The position numbers and the translations under genes were made by a program. From Nemertoderma westbladi (taxonomy: Eukaryota > Xenacoelomorpha > Nemertodermatida > Nemertodermatidae), in NCBI GenBank assembly GCA_032718475.1, contig JAUCBJ010005930.1, positions 1-26,517 on the forward strand: 26,517 nucleotides of DNA, in the 5' to 3' direction. Position 1 is the stretch's first letter. Each line of letters opens with the position of its first letter. Positions 9,793 through 19,616 of the stretch are shown one piece after another. The notes beneath the pieces are model-generated. The model was not told the DNA's origin, ran no database searches, and was given only the letters and a program-made list of their open reading frames with translations.

Positions 9793-10287
9793 TCATTTGA
9801 CATTACAACAAGTAATAGGGTTAATACACATACATCAATACTGTTTAATACGCCTATTTATATGCGTATGTAGGTATGTATATGTAGGCCTACAGTAGGA
9901 TAGGATAAGCTTCTATTTAATCTTATTCTTTAGTTTACTATAATATTTTCTGATAAAGTGACATAAAATCAATGCTTATTTTTGTGGTGTTTCAATTAAT
10001 AAACGTCTCAGTTATTGTATGCCTACATTAATTCAATAAAATAATGATGCCTACAGTATTATACAGTACATAGATTGATGATAGATTAATGAATGGGAGA
10101 ATCTTTTAGACTCGTTAAGCCAAGGAATGCCTGTTCACCACAATGGGTGATCTTCCACAGTAAACCATTCCACTCTGATTCCCAAGTTGCCTTGGTTCCC
10201 ATTTATCGACCACTGAAGGATGAAAGCCGGGGTTGGGCTAGGCTGCAGCATTTAAAGCACTGTGCCCAAACAGTGCTGCCCCATCTA

Positions 10288-10298
10288 GGGATCGAACC
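10288..10298 (-). promoter_or_regulatory. Pol III B box of the SINE
   Basis: On the minus strand this reads GGTTCGATCCC, an exact match to the B-box consensus of tRNA genes. Confidence 0.85.
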
Positions 10299-10330
10299 AG
10301 GGCTCCCTAATCGGAAGTACAGTAATGTCA

Positions 10331-10345
10331 CCACTAACTAGACCA
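10331..10345 (-). promoter_or_regulatory. Pol III A box of the SINE
   Basis: On the minus strand this reads TGGTCTAGTTAGTGG, fitting the A-box consensus TRGYNNANNNGG with extra bases, about 32 bases before the B box. Confidence 0.8.
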
Positions 10346-10373
10346 AGCTGCTGCTGATGATGGATTAATAAAT

Positions 10374-10858
10374 ACTGTGTTACAAATGCAAATTTGTTCA
10401 ATCTTTATTTCTGTTTATTCTAATATCAAATCTATCAAAATTTTCGATTTTAAATTATCCCGGTTCGTATTGTGTGTTGTTATTTGCAATCCCTTAATTA
10501 ACTGTCTTACCATTTTATCAAAATTATCCGGGGCATGCGGAATATCCCGGTAACCACGTTACTGGGATACCCCAACTATTCCTACCGTGGGACCCACAGT
10601 GTAGTTTGTAATTTATTGTTTAGCTAGTCCTAGTGCTACTGTAGTACCAGAGTACAGTAGTACTGGCACTAAGACACACCCTGATATAACCCAATCATAA
10701 ACTCTCCAATAAGATGACAGGTGCCCTTCACCCCTGCCCAACAGCCCAACCCATTTGGTTGTTTAGTAGGGCTTGGTGTAAGTGAACGTAACTCTACCTT
10801 TATTCCCCAGCCTATTTGGTGGATATATTGAGTGTTAGAAGCGAAGGGTAACGCAGTA
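10374..10858 (+). other. Upstream region of ALDH1L
   Basis: This is non-coding DNA between the SINE and the ALDH1L start. I see no clear TATA box or other core promoter element. A short hairpin (CTACTGTA/TACAGTAG) lies near 10637-10661. An in-frame stop (TGA, 10829-10831) sits just upstream of the first ATG. Confidence 0.4.
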
Positions 10859-13800
10859 ATGTTGGCGTTAAGTAGAACTATTAAACGCCCTATTAATGTT
10901 AAAGTTCAGTCAGTAATCTCGAGAAATACAGTTGGGAATTATTTCCGCTCGTTCTTACTTCAACGTCTTACCCGTAGCAACCGCTTATACGCAACTAATA
11001 ACGACTCTAGAATGAAGATAGCCATTATTGGACAGAGTCAATTCGGTGCCGATGTGTACAAGAGTCTTCAGAGTAAAGGCCACCACATAGTGGGGGTGTT
11101 TACCGTACCGGACAGTAAATCCGGACGCCCGGACGTGTTGGCCAGTGTGGCGGAATGCGACGGGACTCCCGTCTATAAGTTCCCGCGATGGCGGCTAAAG
11201 GGAGCCAGTTTACCGGAGGTTGTAGACGCCTATCTTTCGGTGGGAGCCGAGCTCAATGTGCTCCCTTTCTGCTCACAATTTATCCCTATGGAGGTGATTG
11301 ACTCGCCTCGATTGGGATCAATAATCTACCACCCTTCGCTCCTCCCTAGACACCGAGGTGCCTCTTCTATTAACTGGACTCTGATTTGCGGTGACTCCAC
11401 CGCAGGACTCTCTGTGTTCTGGGCGGACGCGGGTTTGGATACCGGCCCGTTGCTGCTGCAGAAGGAATGCGATGTCTACCCGAACGACACGGTGGACTCG
11501 CTGTACAACCGGTTTCTCTACCCTGCTGGTGTCGAGGCCGTCGGCGAGGCTGTCGGACTGATCGAGTCGGGAGCGGCGCCCCGTACTCCGCAACCGGAGG
11601 AGGGAGCCACTTACGAACCCATACTGAAACCCGCTCTCGCTCGCGTTGACTTTACTAAATCCGCTGAGGAGATCCACAACTTTATCCGCGGGTGCGACAA
11701 GGTCCCGGGTGCGTGGGCGTTGATTGATGGGGAGCGCGTCGCGTTGTTCGGCTCGCGACTCCGGCGTAGCGACGCCGTTCTTCGGAGACTCCGCGAGGTC
11801 GAGGTCGACGGGATGACTCGTTCCGGGGTCGTCCACCCCGGCGGACTATTGCTGTACGGGACGGACGGCCGGCCGGTCGACGTCCGGACGCTCCGAATCG
11901 AGGAGTCCGGTCGGACGATCCGTGCCGCCGATTTCGGGTCCGACACCGGGTCCGACCGACTCGAACTCACCGAGGAGGAGTTGGGATTCTCGGAGGCTGT
12001 CGCCTCCGTCTGGGCCGCCATCCTCAACCTCCCGCGCGACTCGGTGCGGCCCGACACGGATTTCTTCGCCTCCGGGGCCGGCAGTATGGACGTGGTTCGT
12101 CTTGTCGAAGAGATTAAGGTCCTCTGCGGGGTCTCCTTCGCCAACGAGGACGTCTACATGGCCTCGGGGTTTGAGGAACTCATACAACGACTCGCACGGA
12201 AAAACCGCGGAATGCTCGACGCGCCAACCGAACTCGATTACGATGCCGTCGAACTCAGCGCGAATAATATGGAACTCCGGTTCCCACGGCAACTGTTTAT
12301 AAACAACGAGTTCGTGGACAGTGAGACAGGTGAGTTCGTGAGTTGAGTGCACATACCGGTCCGATACCTGTTTATTTAGGTTAAGTTATGGGAAAAACTG
12401 AAACTAAATTCGGGCGACTCACGACTTATTCAATTTCTGAATAAGGCTATATGACTTTACATAGTTTTTAGTATTTTTCAATTTTTCGCAACTTTCGCAA
12501 TAACGGTAGGTAGGTCTGTAGGTAGGCCCTCTGTTTTAACCAGTAATATACCGCTAATTAATTCATATTGCCAAATAATTTCAGTGCTGTATTGCTTTCA
12601 GTTTCCATTTAGTTTTGAAACTTTAGGGAAACTGAATTCCAATAGGCCTGCTGAACTTTTTGAATATTAATAATTCGGTGGAATTGGTTAACACTTTACT
12701 TACCGGTATCATTGAGTGATTCAATTGGTTAACAAGTAACACATTAAACCATCGCCAAATTAAACTCCTATGTTTCCATCTCGCATCTACGTAGATAATT
12801 AATTATTGAATTTGTTCAGGTAAAACGTTTAACACGGTGAACCCGGCTACGGAGGAGGTTATCTGCGAGGTATCGAGTGCGCAACCGGTGGACGTTGAGG
12901 CGGCGGTAGCGGCGGCTAAATCCGCCTTCATCGAGGGTCCCTGGCGCAGTATGAACGCCCGGGAACGCGCCGCAATCATATACAAACTCGCCGACCTCAT
13001 GGAAGAACACAAAGAGGAACTCGCCACTCTCGAGGCTTTAGATTCCGGGGCGGTTTATACGTTGGCGATTAAAACCCACGTGGGTATGTCTATCGACACG
13101 TTCCGTTACTTCGCGGGTTGGTGCGATAAGATCCACGGCCAGACGATCCCGATCAACCACGCGCGACCCAACCGGAACCTCTGCTACACCCGGAAGGAAC
13201 CATTCGGTGTCTGCGGGATCGTGGTCCCCTGGAACTACCCGCTGATGATGCTCGCCTGGAAGGCCGCCGCTTGTCTCGCCGCCGGGAACACGCTGGTACT
13301 CAAACCCGCCAACGCCACGCCTCTAACGGCGCTAAAGTTCGCCGAGCTGGCCTTCCTAGCCGGATTCCCGCCCGGCGTCGTCAACATCCTCCCCGGGAGC
13401 GGCGCGATCGTCGGAAACGCGATCCTGGCCCATCCGGACGTCCGGAAGGTCGGATTCACTGGATCCACCGAGGTCGGCAAGACGGTGATGAAGAACGCGG
13501 CGGTCTCCAACCTGAAGAAGGTCTCCCTGGAGCTCGGAGGGAAGAGTCCCTTAATAATATTCGCTGATTGCGATTTAAAGCGCGCCGTCCGACACGGATT
13601 GTCGTCGGTTTTCTTCAATAAAGGCGAGAACTGCATCGCGGCGGGTCGGTTGTTCGTGGAGGATTCCATCCACGACGAGTTCGTCTCGATGTGCGTCTCC
13701 GAGGTGGCCAAGATGGCGGTGGGGGACCCCCTGGACCGGTCCACGGACCACGGACCCCAGAACCACGAGGCCCACTTCCGCTCGTTGCTCGCGTTCGTGG

Positions 13801-14222
13801 CGCGCGGGATCGAGGAGGGGGCGACCTTGGTCTGCGGTGGGCGACGCGTCGACCGGCCCGGGTACTTCATCGAACCCGCGATATTCACCGACGTAGAGGA
13901 CCACATGTTTATTGCGAAGGAGGAATCCTTCGGACCCATTATGATCGTCTCGCGGTTTCCCGAAGGAGACGTCGACGGCGTGTTGGCGCGCGCCAACGCT
14001 TCCGAATTCGGTCTGGCTTCCGGGGTGTTTACTCGGGATATCAGTAAAGCGATGTCGGTAGCCGACCGGATAGAGGCCGGGACGTGTTTCGTTAACTGTT
14101 ACAATAAAACGGATGTCGCTGCCCCTTTCGGCGGCTTCAAACAGTCTGGCTTCGGGAAGGATCTGGGGGAAGAGGCGCTGCACGAATATCTAACGGTTAA
14201 ATCTGTTACTATCGAGTATTAA
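10859..14222 (+). CDS. ALDH1L: 10-formyltetrahydrofolate dehydrogenase, mitochondrial-type (two exons)
   Basis: Exons 10859-12329 and 12820-14222 join (phase 1, Gly491) into 957 codons. The enzyme converts 10-formyl-THF and NADP+ to THF, CO2 and NADPH. Residues 1-51 have ten basic and one acidic residue, like a mitochondrial presequence, so it resembles ALDH1L2; Met52 (11012) is where cytosolic ALDH1L1 proteins begin. The hydrolase domain has HPSLLP with His158 and GLDTGP with Asp194. The carrier domain has GAGSMDV with Ser409, the 4'-phosphopantetheine site. The aldehyde dehydrogenase domain has FTGSTEVGK, Glu728 in LELGGK, catalytic Cys762 in NKGENC, and the usual C-terminus ending VTIEY. 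All key residues are present and length fits the family. The start at 10859 is the first ATG after an in-frame stop. Coding GC is much higher than in the flanks. Very high confidence in function, good confidence in the splice. Confidence 0.95.
12330..12819 (+). other. ALDH1L intron, 490 bp
   Basis: The donor is ACAG|GTGAG and the acceptor TTGTTCAG|GT. Splicing restores a family-typical sequence (DSETG then [12 protein letters not shown]). The intron falls close to the start of the aldehyde dehydrogenase domain. If it is retained, an in-frame TGA about 15 bases in would give a protein of hydrolase and carrier domains only. Confidence 0.9.
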
Positions 14223-14364
14223 TAGCAGCAGCTAGTGCACACCGGAAGTACGATGTAATCATCATTCGTTATTGTTCGGTTATTGTTAATTTATGTTGGG
14301 CGAGTCAATTAGCGATGGCGAATTAGCGAATTGTGTGGGTGGGTGGGGGGGTGGTTGGTTGGGT

Positions 14365-14393
14365 GGGGGGGGGGGGGGGGGGGGGGGGGGGGG
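14365..14393 (+). repeat. Poly-G run (29 G)
   Basis: A run of 29 G, preceded from 14335 by a G-rich GGGT/GGTT stretch, about 115 bases after the ALDH1L stop. It could form G-quadruplex structures in the transcript. Run length in the assembly is uncertain. Confidence 0.8.
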
Positions 14394-16244
14394 TAAGGAA
14401 ACCAATAATAATTGGTTCTGCCTCACATCCGGACATTTGGAGTGCCGCTCTGGTATGATTCCCAACCCATGGCATTGTTTTTGTGTTGGGTACTCCTAAT
14501 TTATTCTTTTATTTAATTAAATTATCAATTATTCATTCCATTACGTCTCACTCAGGGTTAGTATTTCAGGTATCAGACCAGTTTCGGGCGCCATAAAAAG
14601 GAATCTATATTGATTTTAAATATTACATTTTACCAGATAAACAAAAAAAAACGACAGTTACAAATAACATAAGAAACACATTTTATCAACATGGTTCACG
14701 ATTCTTGGGCTGCCCTCGCAAGATCAACTTTCGTTACGCAACTTCGATTAGCTACAATTTCTAAAAAATGCAGATAAAACGAAATTGTAACAATTGCTGC
14801 TCGTGAAAGAGTACCTGTTACATGTTGTGAAACAAGTTGGTGGAACAAAGGTTGCATCGTTAGAGGCTGATATTTATTTAATTAACTATTTTTATTTCAG
14901 CGTATTTATTTAATTTGGTGACAGTATTGTTTATTATTTCTTTATCTAACTCGCAGTATATTTTACAGCAATATACCTACTGTTACAAACAATAAACGAG
15001 CAGCAATAATATACCAACATGTTTGTTGTATCTATAATATGGGACCATTACTTATGGTGCTATAATTAGTGTATTGTTGATGCCTTATATTATTATAATA
15101 TTAATTTGGTAAATTTAGTTAGTGTTTGGCTGGGCATTCAGAATATTATTATTTTAGTGAGTTAAACATATTTATTTTGTTAAATTTATTGGTTTGAAAA
15201 TAAAACAGCTACTGAATCTGGAAAAATGTATATTTATATTATGTGTTCGCGCTTTCAGACCTTTAGCAGTTTAACCTGCCAAATTTGGGTGTCTTCTAGA
15301 TTATAAATCGACTTTAGCCTATGACGAGTATTTGATACACTACATTAGCCGAAGCCAGTCTATGCGCGACCATCTGGATATACCCGGGAGACTGGATTCG
15401 GAAGCTTTGACCTTATTGCGGTGTAGGCCTACTGTATTATTTGACTGATCGTTAATATATAATTTCTGACAAATATTATTCACTTTCGGGAAATATTAAC
15501 AGTTCCTTTAGGACGTGGCGCTCTAAATATGTAAACAGAGTTATGACTTATACTAGACACAACGGGATGGCTATGGATTCACGTATAAAGCGCATTCTTT
15601 AGGAGATGCTTTGTTATCAGTCACAATCATGCACACTACCGCACAATGCTGCACACCGATCTGCCGACCTTCACTTAATTTTAGTCACATATAAAGAGAA
15701 CAACAACCGACTCATGTAGTGCCTATGAAATAGCATTAGATTCACTCCAAAACCACTTTAATGTAAGTCGCAATTGTTATATGTAACCGGTCTCTCTAAC
15801 CTTCAGTATATCAAGAAGATTGGGGTTTCTGATTATTGATCGATATTATCCAAATATAACAATATTCCATCAACTGATATAATTAATAACCGACAGTAAA
15901 TAGCAGTAAAAATGCGGTGTTTGTAGTTGACAATATGATTAGGTGAGATAACAGATATACGTTTCTATGACCAAAGCCTACTAATGTTTGGCTAAAGCCT
16001 GAAAACACAGAGGTTCCAAAGCCGGTCTTCTGGCTGTGGACAAAATACACATACTGACTCAATTCATGAGTTTCTGTATACAACCTCCAACACAGAGTCA
16101 AAAAACGCTCTGATTGGTCGACCGAACAAAGAGAGAACAAAGAACAAAGAAATGTTACACGTGGACATATCAGCTGTTAGATGTCGTCATGGTAACTACA
16201 CTGTGTCAAGAGGATTTTAGCGTATTGCGACATAAAATTGCTAG

Positions 16245-16345
16245 TTATGTCCGCTAAAGTACACATACAGAAGAAATGGCTTTTTATGTCCACTAAAACA
16301 CCGGTACAGTAAGGAAACGGCTTTTTATGTCCGTTAAACCAACTA
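16245..16345. repeat. Short tandem repeat, about 40-bp unit, 2.5 copies
   Basis: TTATGTCCGCTAAA-like words recur at about 16245, 16285 and 16326. The intervals share ACATACAG/GGTACAGTAAG and ATGGCTTTT/ACGGCTTTT blocks. Confidence 0.6.
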
Positions 16346-16474
16346 CAGAGTACTTTGCGGGGAAAATAACCAGCTAATTCCGCAAAAGCTTTTACACCGC
16401 TCCCAGAAAATGGGATTTAATTCTATAAAATATAAAAAATCACAGTTTCTAAAATATAGAAATACTCTAAACAG

Positions 16475-17997
16475 TTAGTTTTTCTTGCGCGGACGGCGTT
16501 TACGCAGTTTTTTGAGGCTAGCAAGAGTCCTTTTCTCTTTGGGGCGAGCCACTTTACTAGGAGGGCTATAACCCTTGGGTAAAGGGTGCAATACAATTGC
16601 ATCGGAAGGTTTAGGGTTACTGTCGATGTCTCGTCCATTTCGATATGCTTCTCCTCGAGCTGATTTTCCTCAGCTTATCGTTGGATGCGTTCGTCCAAAA
16701 CTCTTGCAGAGAATAGGATCGTCCAAGTTCGATATCTTCTTAGAGATTCTGGATTTGCTGATCGAACTGAGATAAAGCTAATTCGTTTACCGCTTGGACT
16801 TGCTGCTGCAATTTACGTTTCTCTAAACAATTATAGGTTCCTTTTCCGATCTTTTGACGAATAGTGTCTAACGCATTTCGTACAACTCTCTCCTCCGCCT
16901 CGGTGACAGGTTGCATCGGGTTAAACAGGGACGATGATACGGTTGAATGGCGATATTAGATGTCCGCGTCCCAATCCGGCTAGGTAAGATGGGCGAATAT
17001 GTAGGGAGCCCACAACCGGAGTGCCACCGACTAACTGTTCGGGTAACATTAGATCTTTGAACAGTGAGTACAGTTCGGGAGGATCCGTGATACCACCAGG
17101 ATCAAGAGTCTGAGGTCTAACTAGGGAATGAGGAGGTCTGACCGAGTATTCCGGAACTCTGATCATAGGTTTATTTAAGGATTGTTTGAATCGAGCGATC
17201 GTAGGTGATACATCGAACAAGTTTCGCTCGAAACTCCCGTAAATATAGCGAGTAAAACCGTGTTTAAAGCAACGTCTCTACGGATGTTTATGTCTTTCCG
17301 TTTGTTGGTTGGGTCTTGGGCATTCATCGCAATAATACCAAAGACGCACGTCTTATAGGGGAAATGCGGGTGATATTTATTCGGTTTTACAATATTCCTC
17401 CATCTGTTCGAAGCTATCTGGGATAACAGGTAGCGGTCGATCGGCGGTAAGATACATCATAGTGAAATAGAGTCGTTTGAGTTCTATCATAGGATCATGA
17501 TGTATACCTTGAGGATATCGAGTTTCTAGATTTTGTTGACTGGCAATATTGAGATATGTTTCTCTCAGGAATTCCAGATAATCGTTGAAGTCGCTGCGTT
17601 TATCCGGCTCTTCAATGTCTTCTCTTTCGAGTCTGTTTCGAATAGAATTCTCGTGTTCCATTCTCGGTTTATCGTTCCGCCTCCGCTGGGTAGGATATTT
17701 AAATAAAACCATTTCCCTTTCGGTGTCTACATCGTCCGTATCGTGTAAATCGATAGGATGGCCGGTAGTTAAGAAGTCCATATATGTACCATTACGATGC
17801 GTATAGCGAGCGGTGAATTTTCTATAGTCCAATTCACGCGTAAGTTGCTCCTGGGACATTGGCGGTTCGATATAACGACCATCGTCCTCCGTAGTAGTTG
17901 GACCAGCGTCGCCGCGTATCAAGCTATCAACAAACGCTTGTAAAGGTAGAGTATATCGCTCCCTGATACCAAGATCATCTTCTATCAACTCAGTCAT
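16475..17997 (-). pseudogene. Element U copy 2: unrecognised decayed coding region
   Basis: The minus-strand frame starts at 17997 and is open for 206 codons to 17377. It shares with copy 1 the blocks MS..(x)L.YR.F, HP.DL, FLRETYLN, a YP..(x)H.DP stretch, TMMYLT, RPLPV.PD and MEEYCKT. Beyond the stop the same frame resumes, after a second stop, into LWYYCDECPRPNQQ and a later C-x2-H, giving a putative C-x2-C/C-x2-H zinc finger also visible in copy 1. Next come a Pro-rich segment (16921-17220) with LMLPEQL, matching LLPEHL of copy 1, a charged helical region (about 16750-16915), and a very basic tail (KKLRKRRPRKKN) ending at 16475, possibly a nuclear localisation signal. Several stops and at least two frameshifts make it non-functional. 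About a third of residues agree with copy 1 by eye, so the two are old relatives and not a recent duplication. Function unknown. Confidence 0.65.
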
Positions 17998-18047
17998 ATC
18001 TGCTATATGAGTTTATCAATATTATAATGAGTTTATATTTTGGCTAG

Positions 18048-18274
18048 CGGGCGTCGCTGCCTACCCCTCTCGGCCCCCGGACAGCGCAAGATCCTCAGCG
18101 CTGGTGTACTTTCGCCGATGTGCCTATCGCCAACGTCGTAGCTGCACAACGACCACAACAACCAGCGCGAGTCACTCCACCGTCCGTCCCAAAGGCTTAG
18201 ATTTACTTCAGGTTCTTACTGGAGAGTTAGGGCTACTTTCACAATTGCGACTCGCTACTGTAAACACACTTTAG
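18048..18274 (+). pseudogene. Possible divergent gene remnant beside element U copy 2
   Basis: Right upstream of copy 2, on the opposite strand, a short stretch reads like protein: a segment with FADVPIANVVAAQRP, a frame change near 18193, then LDLLQVLTGELGLLSQLRL to a TAG at 18272-18274. There is no Met start and no family is recognised. It matters only because copy 1 has a divergent frame in the same place (2503-2802, minus). GC is locally higher than in the neighbouring spacer. It may be chance. Confidence 0.3.
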
Positions 18275-19616
18275 TAGTAACATTCACCTATAAACGCACA
18301 AATTCCACACAACTGTCACAAATTGCACACATTCGGGCCATTTGTCCGTTAGTCAGTGCCTTCCAGAATGCGACGTTATTATTGGGTATCCTGGTATCCT
18401 TATTGGCTATTCAATGGCGCAAGCCTTTATTGTTCTTTTAACTCACTTCTAATTCTAGCGTGGTTGTTGCCATGGTGACATTATGGAAAGCTAGCAGTAG
18501 AATTAGGGTAATTCTCATGCATACAGATCTGGGATGCTATTTAATAGTAATTCTTTAATTGTCAATATTCCTCTTTATACATGATTTTATGAATTTTATC
18601 GGCTATTGACTATATATTGGAGATTCTCGCACACTAATACACTTAAATAGGGTGAATCTCCGCTCCCATGATCTATTAATTAATGAAATTTTGGGAATGT
18701 TATAAATTGTATAAAAATGACAATTTATCAAATTCATTAAAACATGAATTTAAATTTATTCCCGTAAATTTTATTATTTAATATTAAATAGACACAATTT
18801 TATTCCAGAACATGTCTGGGGACTGGGATCCTTGATTCTAGGAAATTTGTCCTTTTAAGAATATCGGTAAGTGCTACGATATCTTAATAGACTAGAATTT
18901 TAAAGGATCTAAAATTTGACAGATTTTGTAAATATTAATAATTAATATTTAGGATGGGCACCAGTTTATTCCAGAACTTGTCTGGGGACGTTAACCACTG
19001 ATTCTAGAATTTTGTCTTTCAAGTATATCGGTGGGTGCCGCGATATCTTAATCGACTAGAATTACAGATGGTCAAAGGGTTTAACAGATTTATTTGCGTT
19101 GTACGCTACTGTTAAAGGGACATCACGCTACTATATGTATTATTTAATATACGGTATGAGAGCAATATCGCACGAAGCAATGTCAGTGAGAAGAGGGAAG
19201 TCGTTTCCAAGGTCTACCCAGAGCTTGGTTTAGCCAAGACACGAGGATCTGAATTTTGCATTCCTAATACTCTACTTTACCAATAATACTTGAATATAGT
19301 AGGAGCTTTATTGTACTTTAATAAGTACGGATATTTCATCTTACTGTAGTCACGCATTTATAATGTAATACGGACAGTAAGGAAAGAGAAAAATAATTAT
19401 TTCTCGCCGTCGCACTAAATATATAATATATAAGTAATTAAGTAATAAACGCGAATATATATTGCACTAATCTACTAGATAATCGCTAAAATAACATTCT
19501 ACTAAATAAAATTAAAGAAAACGATTATAATAAAATTACATAATAATACATACATAAATATAAAATAATAAAAACAAATATAAAATAATATAGTCACACA
19601 CCCACTCCAGACGCTG
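18275..19616. other. AT-rich spacer, possibly including the BEL/Pao 3' LTR
   Basis: No gene is seen. The BEL/Pao coding remnant ends at 19617 on the minus strand, so a 3' LTR is expected here. A purine-rich GGAGTGGGTG followed by TGTGACTATATT lies at about 19585-19605 (minus) and could be the polypurine tract and LTR start. AATAAAGCTCC near 19300 (minus) could be the LTR polyadenylation signal. I could not find the matching 5' LTR in the window, so this is not called as an LTR. Confidence 0.4.
18797..19110. repeat. Tandem duplication, about 166-bp unit
   Basis: TATTCCAGAAC(A/T)TGTCTGGGGAC occurs at 18801 and 18967. Both copies continue with TGATTCTAG, TTGTC(C/T)TT, ATATCGGT, CGATATCTTAAT and GACTAGAATT in the same order. 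Two diverged units are visible. Confidence 0.75.

Larger units (their letters stand above)
8957..9810 (-). mobile_element. 5'-truncated non-LTR retrotransposon copy with target duplication
   Basis: The insert is bounded by perfect 15-bp direct repeats AGTAATAGGGTTAAT at 8942-8956 and 9811-9825. Read on the minus strand it runs from a 5' foldback (9690-9792) through a reverse transcriptase remnant to a 3' tail of TAGTAGTAGAA next to the left repeat. The short 3' repeat tail and 5' truncation are typical of target-primed reverse transcription. The duplication shows it is one insertion event. Confidence 0.85.
10095..10355 (-). mobile_element. tRNA-derived SINE
   Basis: This 261-bp insert is flanked by 18-bp target duplications (10077-10094 and 10356-10373) that differ at two positions. 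On the minus strand it begins with a tRNA-like head carrying Pol III A-box and B-box sequences and continues as an unrelated body to about 10095. It has no long poly-A tail. A LINE partner would be needed for its mobility. I cannot name the SINE family. The plus-strand open frame across it is not a gene. Confidence 0.85.
14223..16474. other. AT-rich spacer downstream of ALDH1L
   Basis: I find no supported gene in this 2.2 kb. The first part should contain the ALDH1L 3' untranslated region. An AATAAA at 14991-14996 is one possible polyadenylation signal but lies far from the stop codon. The minus-strand frame at 15883-16140 (85 codons) has no recognisable features and is not called. Confidence 0.5.

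Noticed and set aside
10288-10345. Functional tRNA gene on the minus strand
   Set aside because: A and B boxes are present, but the region is the head of a 261-bp insert with target duplications, and I cannot fold a full cloverleaf; a SINE explains it better.
11318-12352. Long minus-strand frames (168-177 codons) across ALDH1L exon 1
   Set aside because: Antisense shadows in GC-rich coding sequence, where stop codons are rare; the plus-strand protein matches the ALDH1L family throughout.
13235-14183. Minus-strand frames of 202-253 codons across ALDH1L exon 2
   Set aside because: Same reason: antisense of a well-supported GC-rich exon.
15883-16140. Minus-strand frame of 85 codons
   Set aside because: No recognisable domain, no supporting neighbours, and length within chance expectation.
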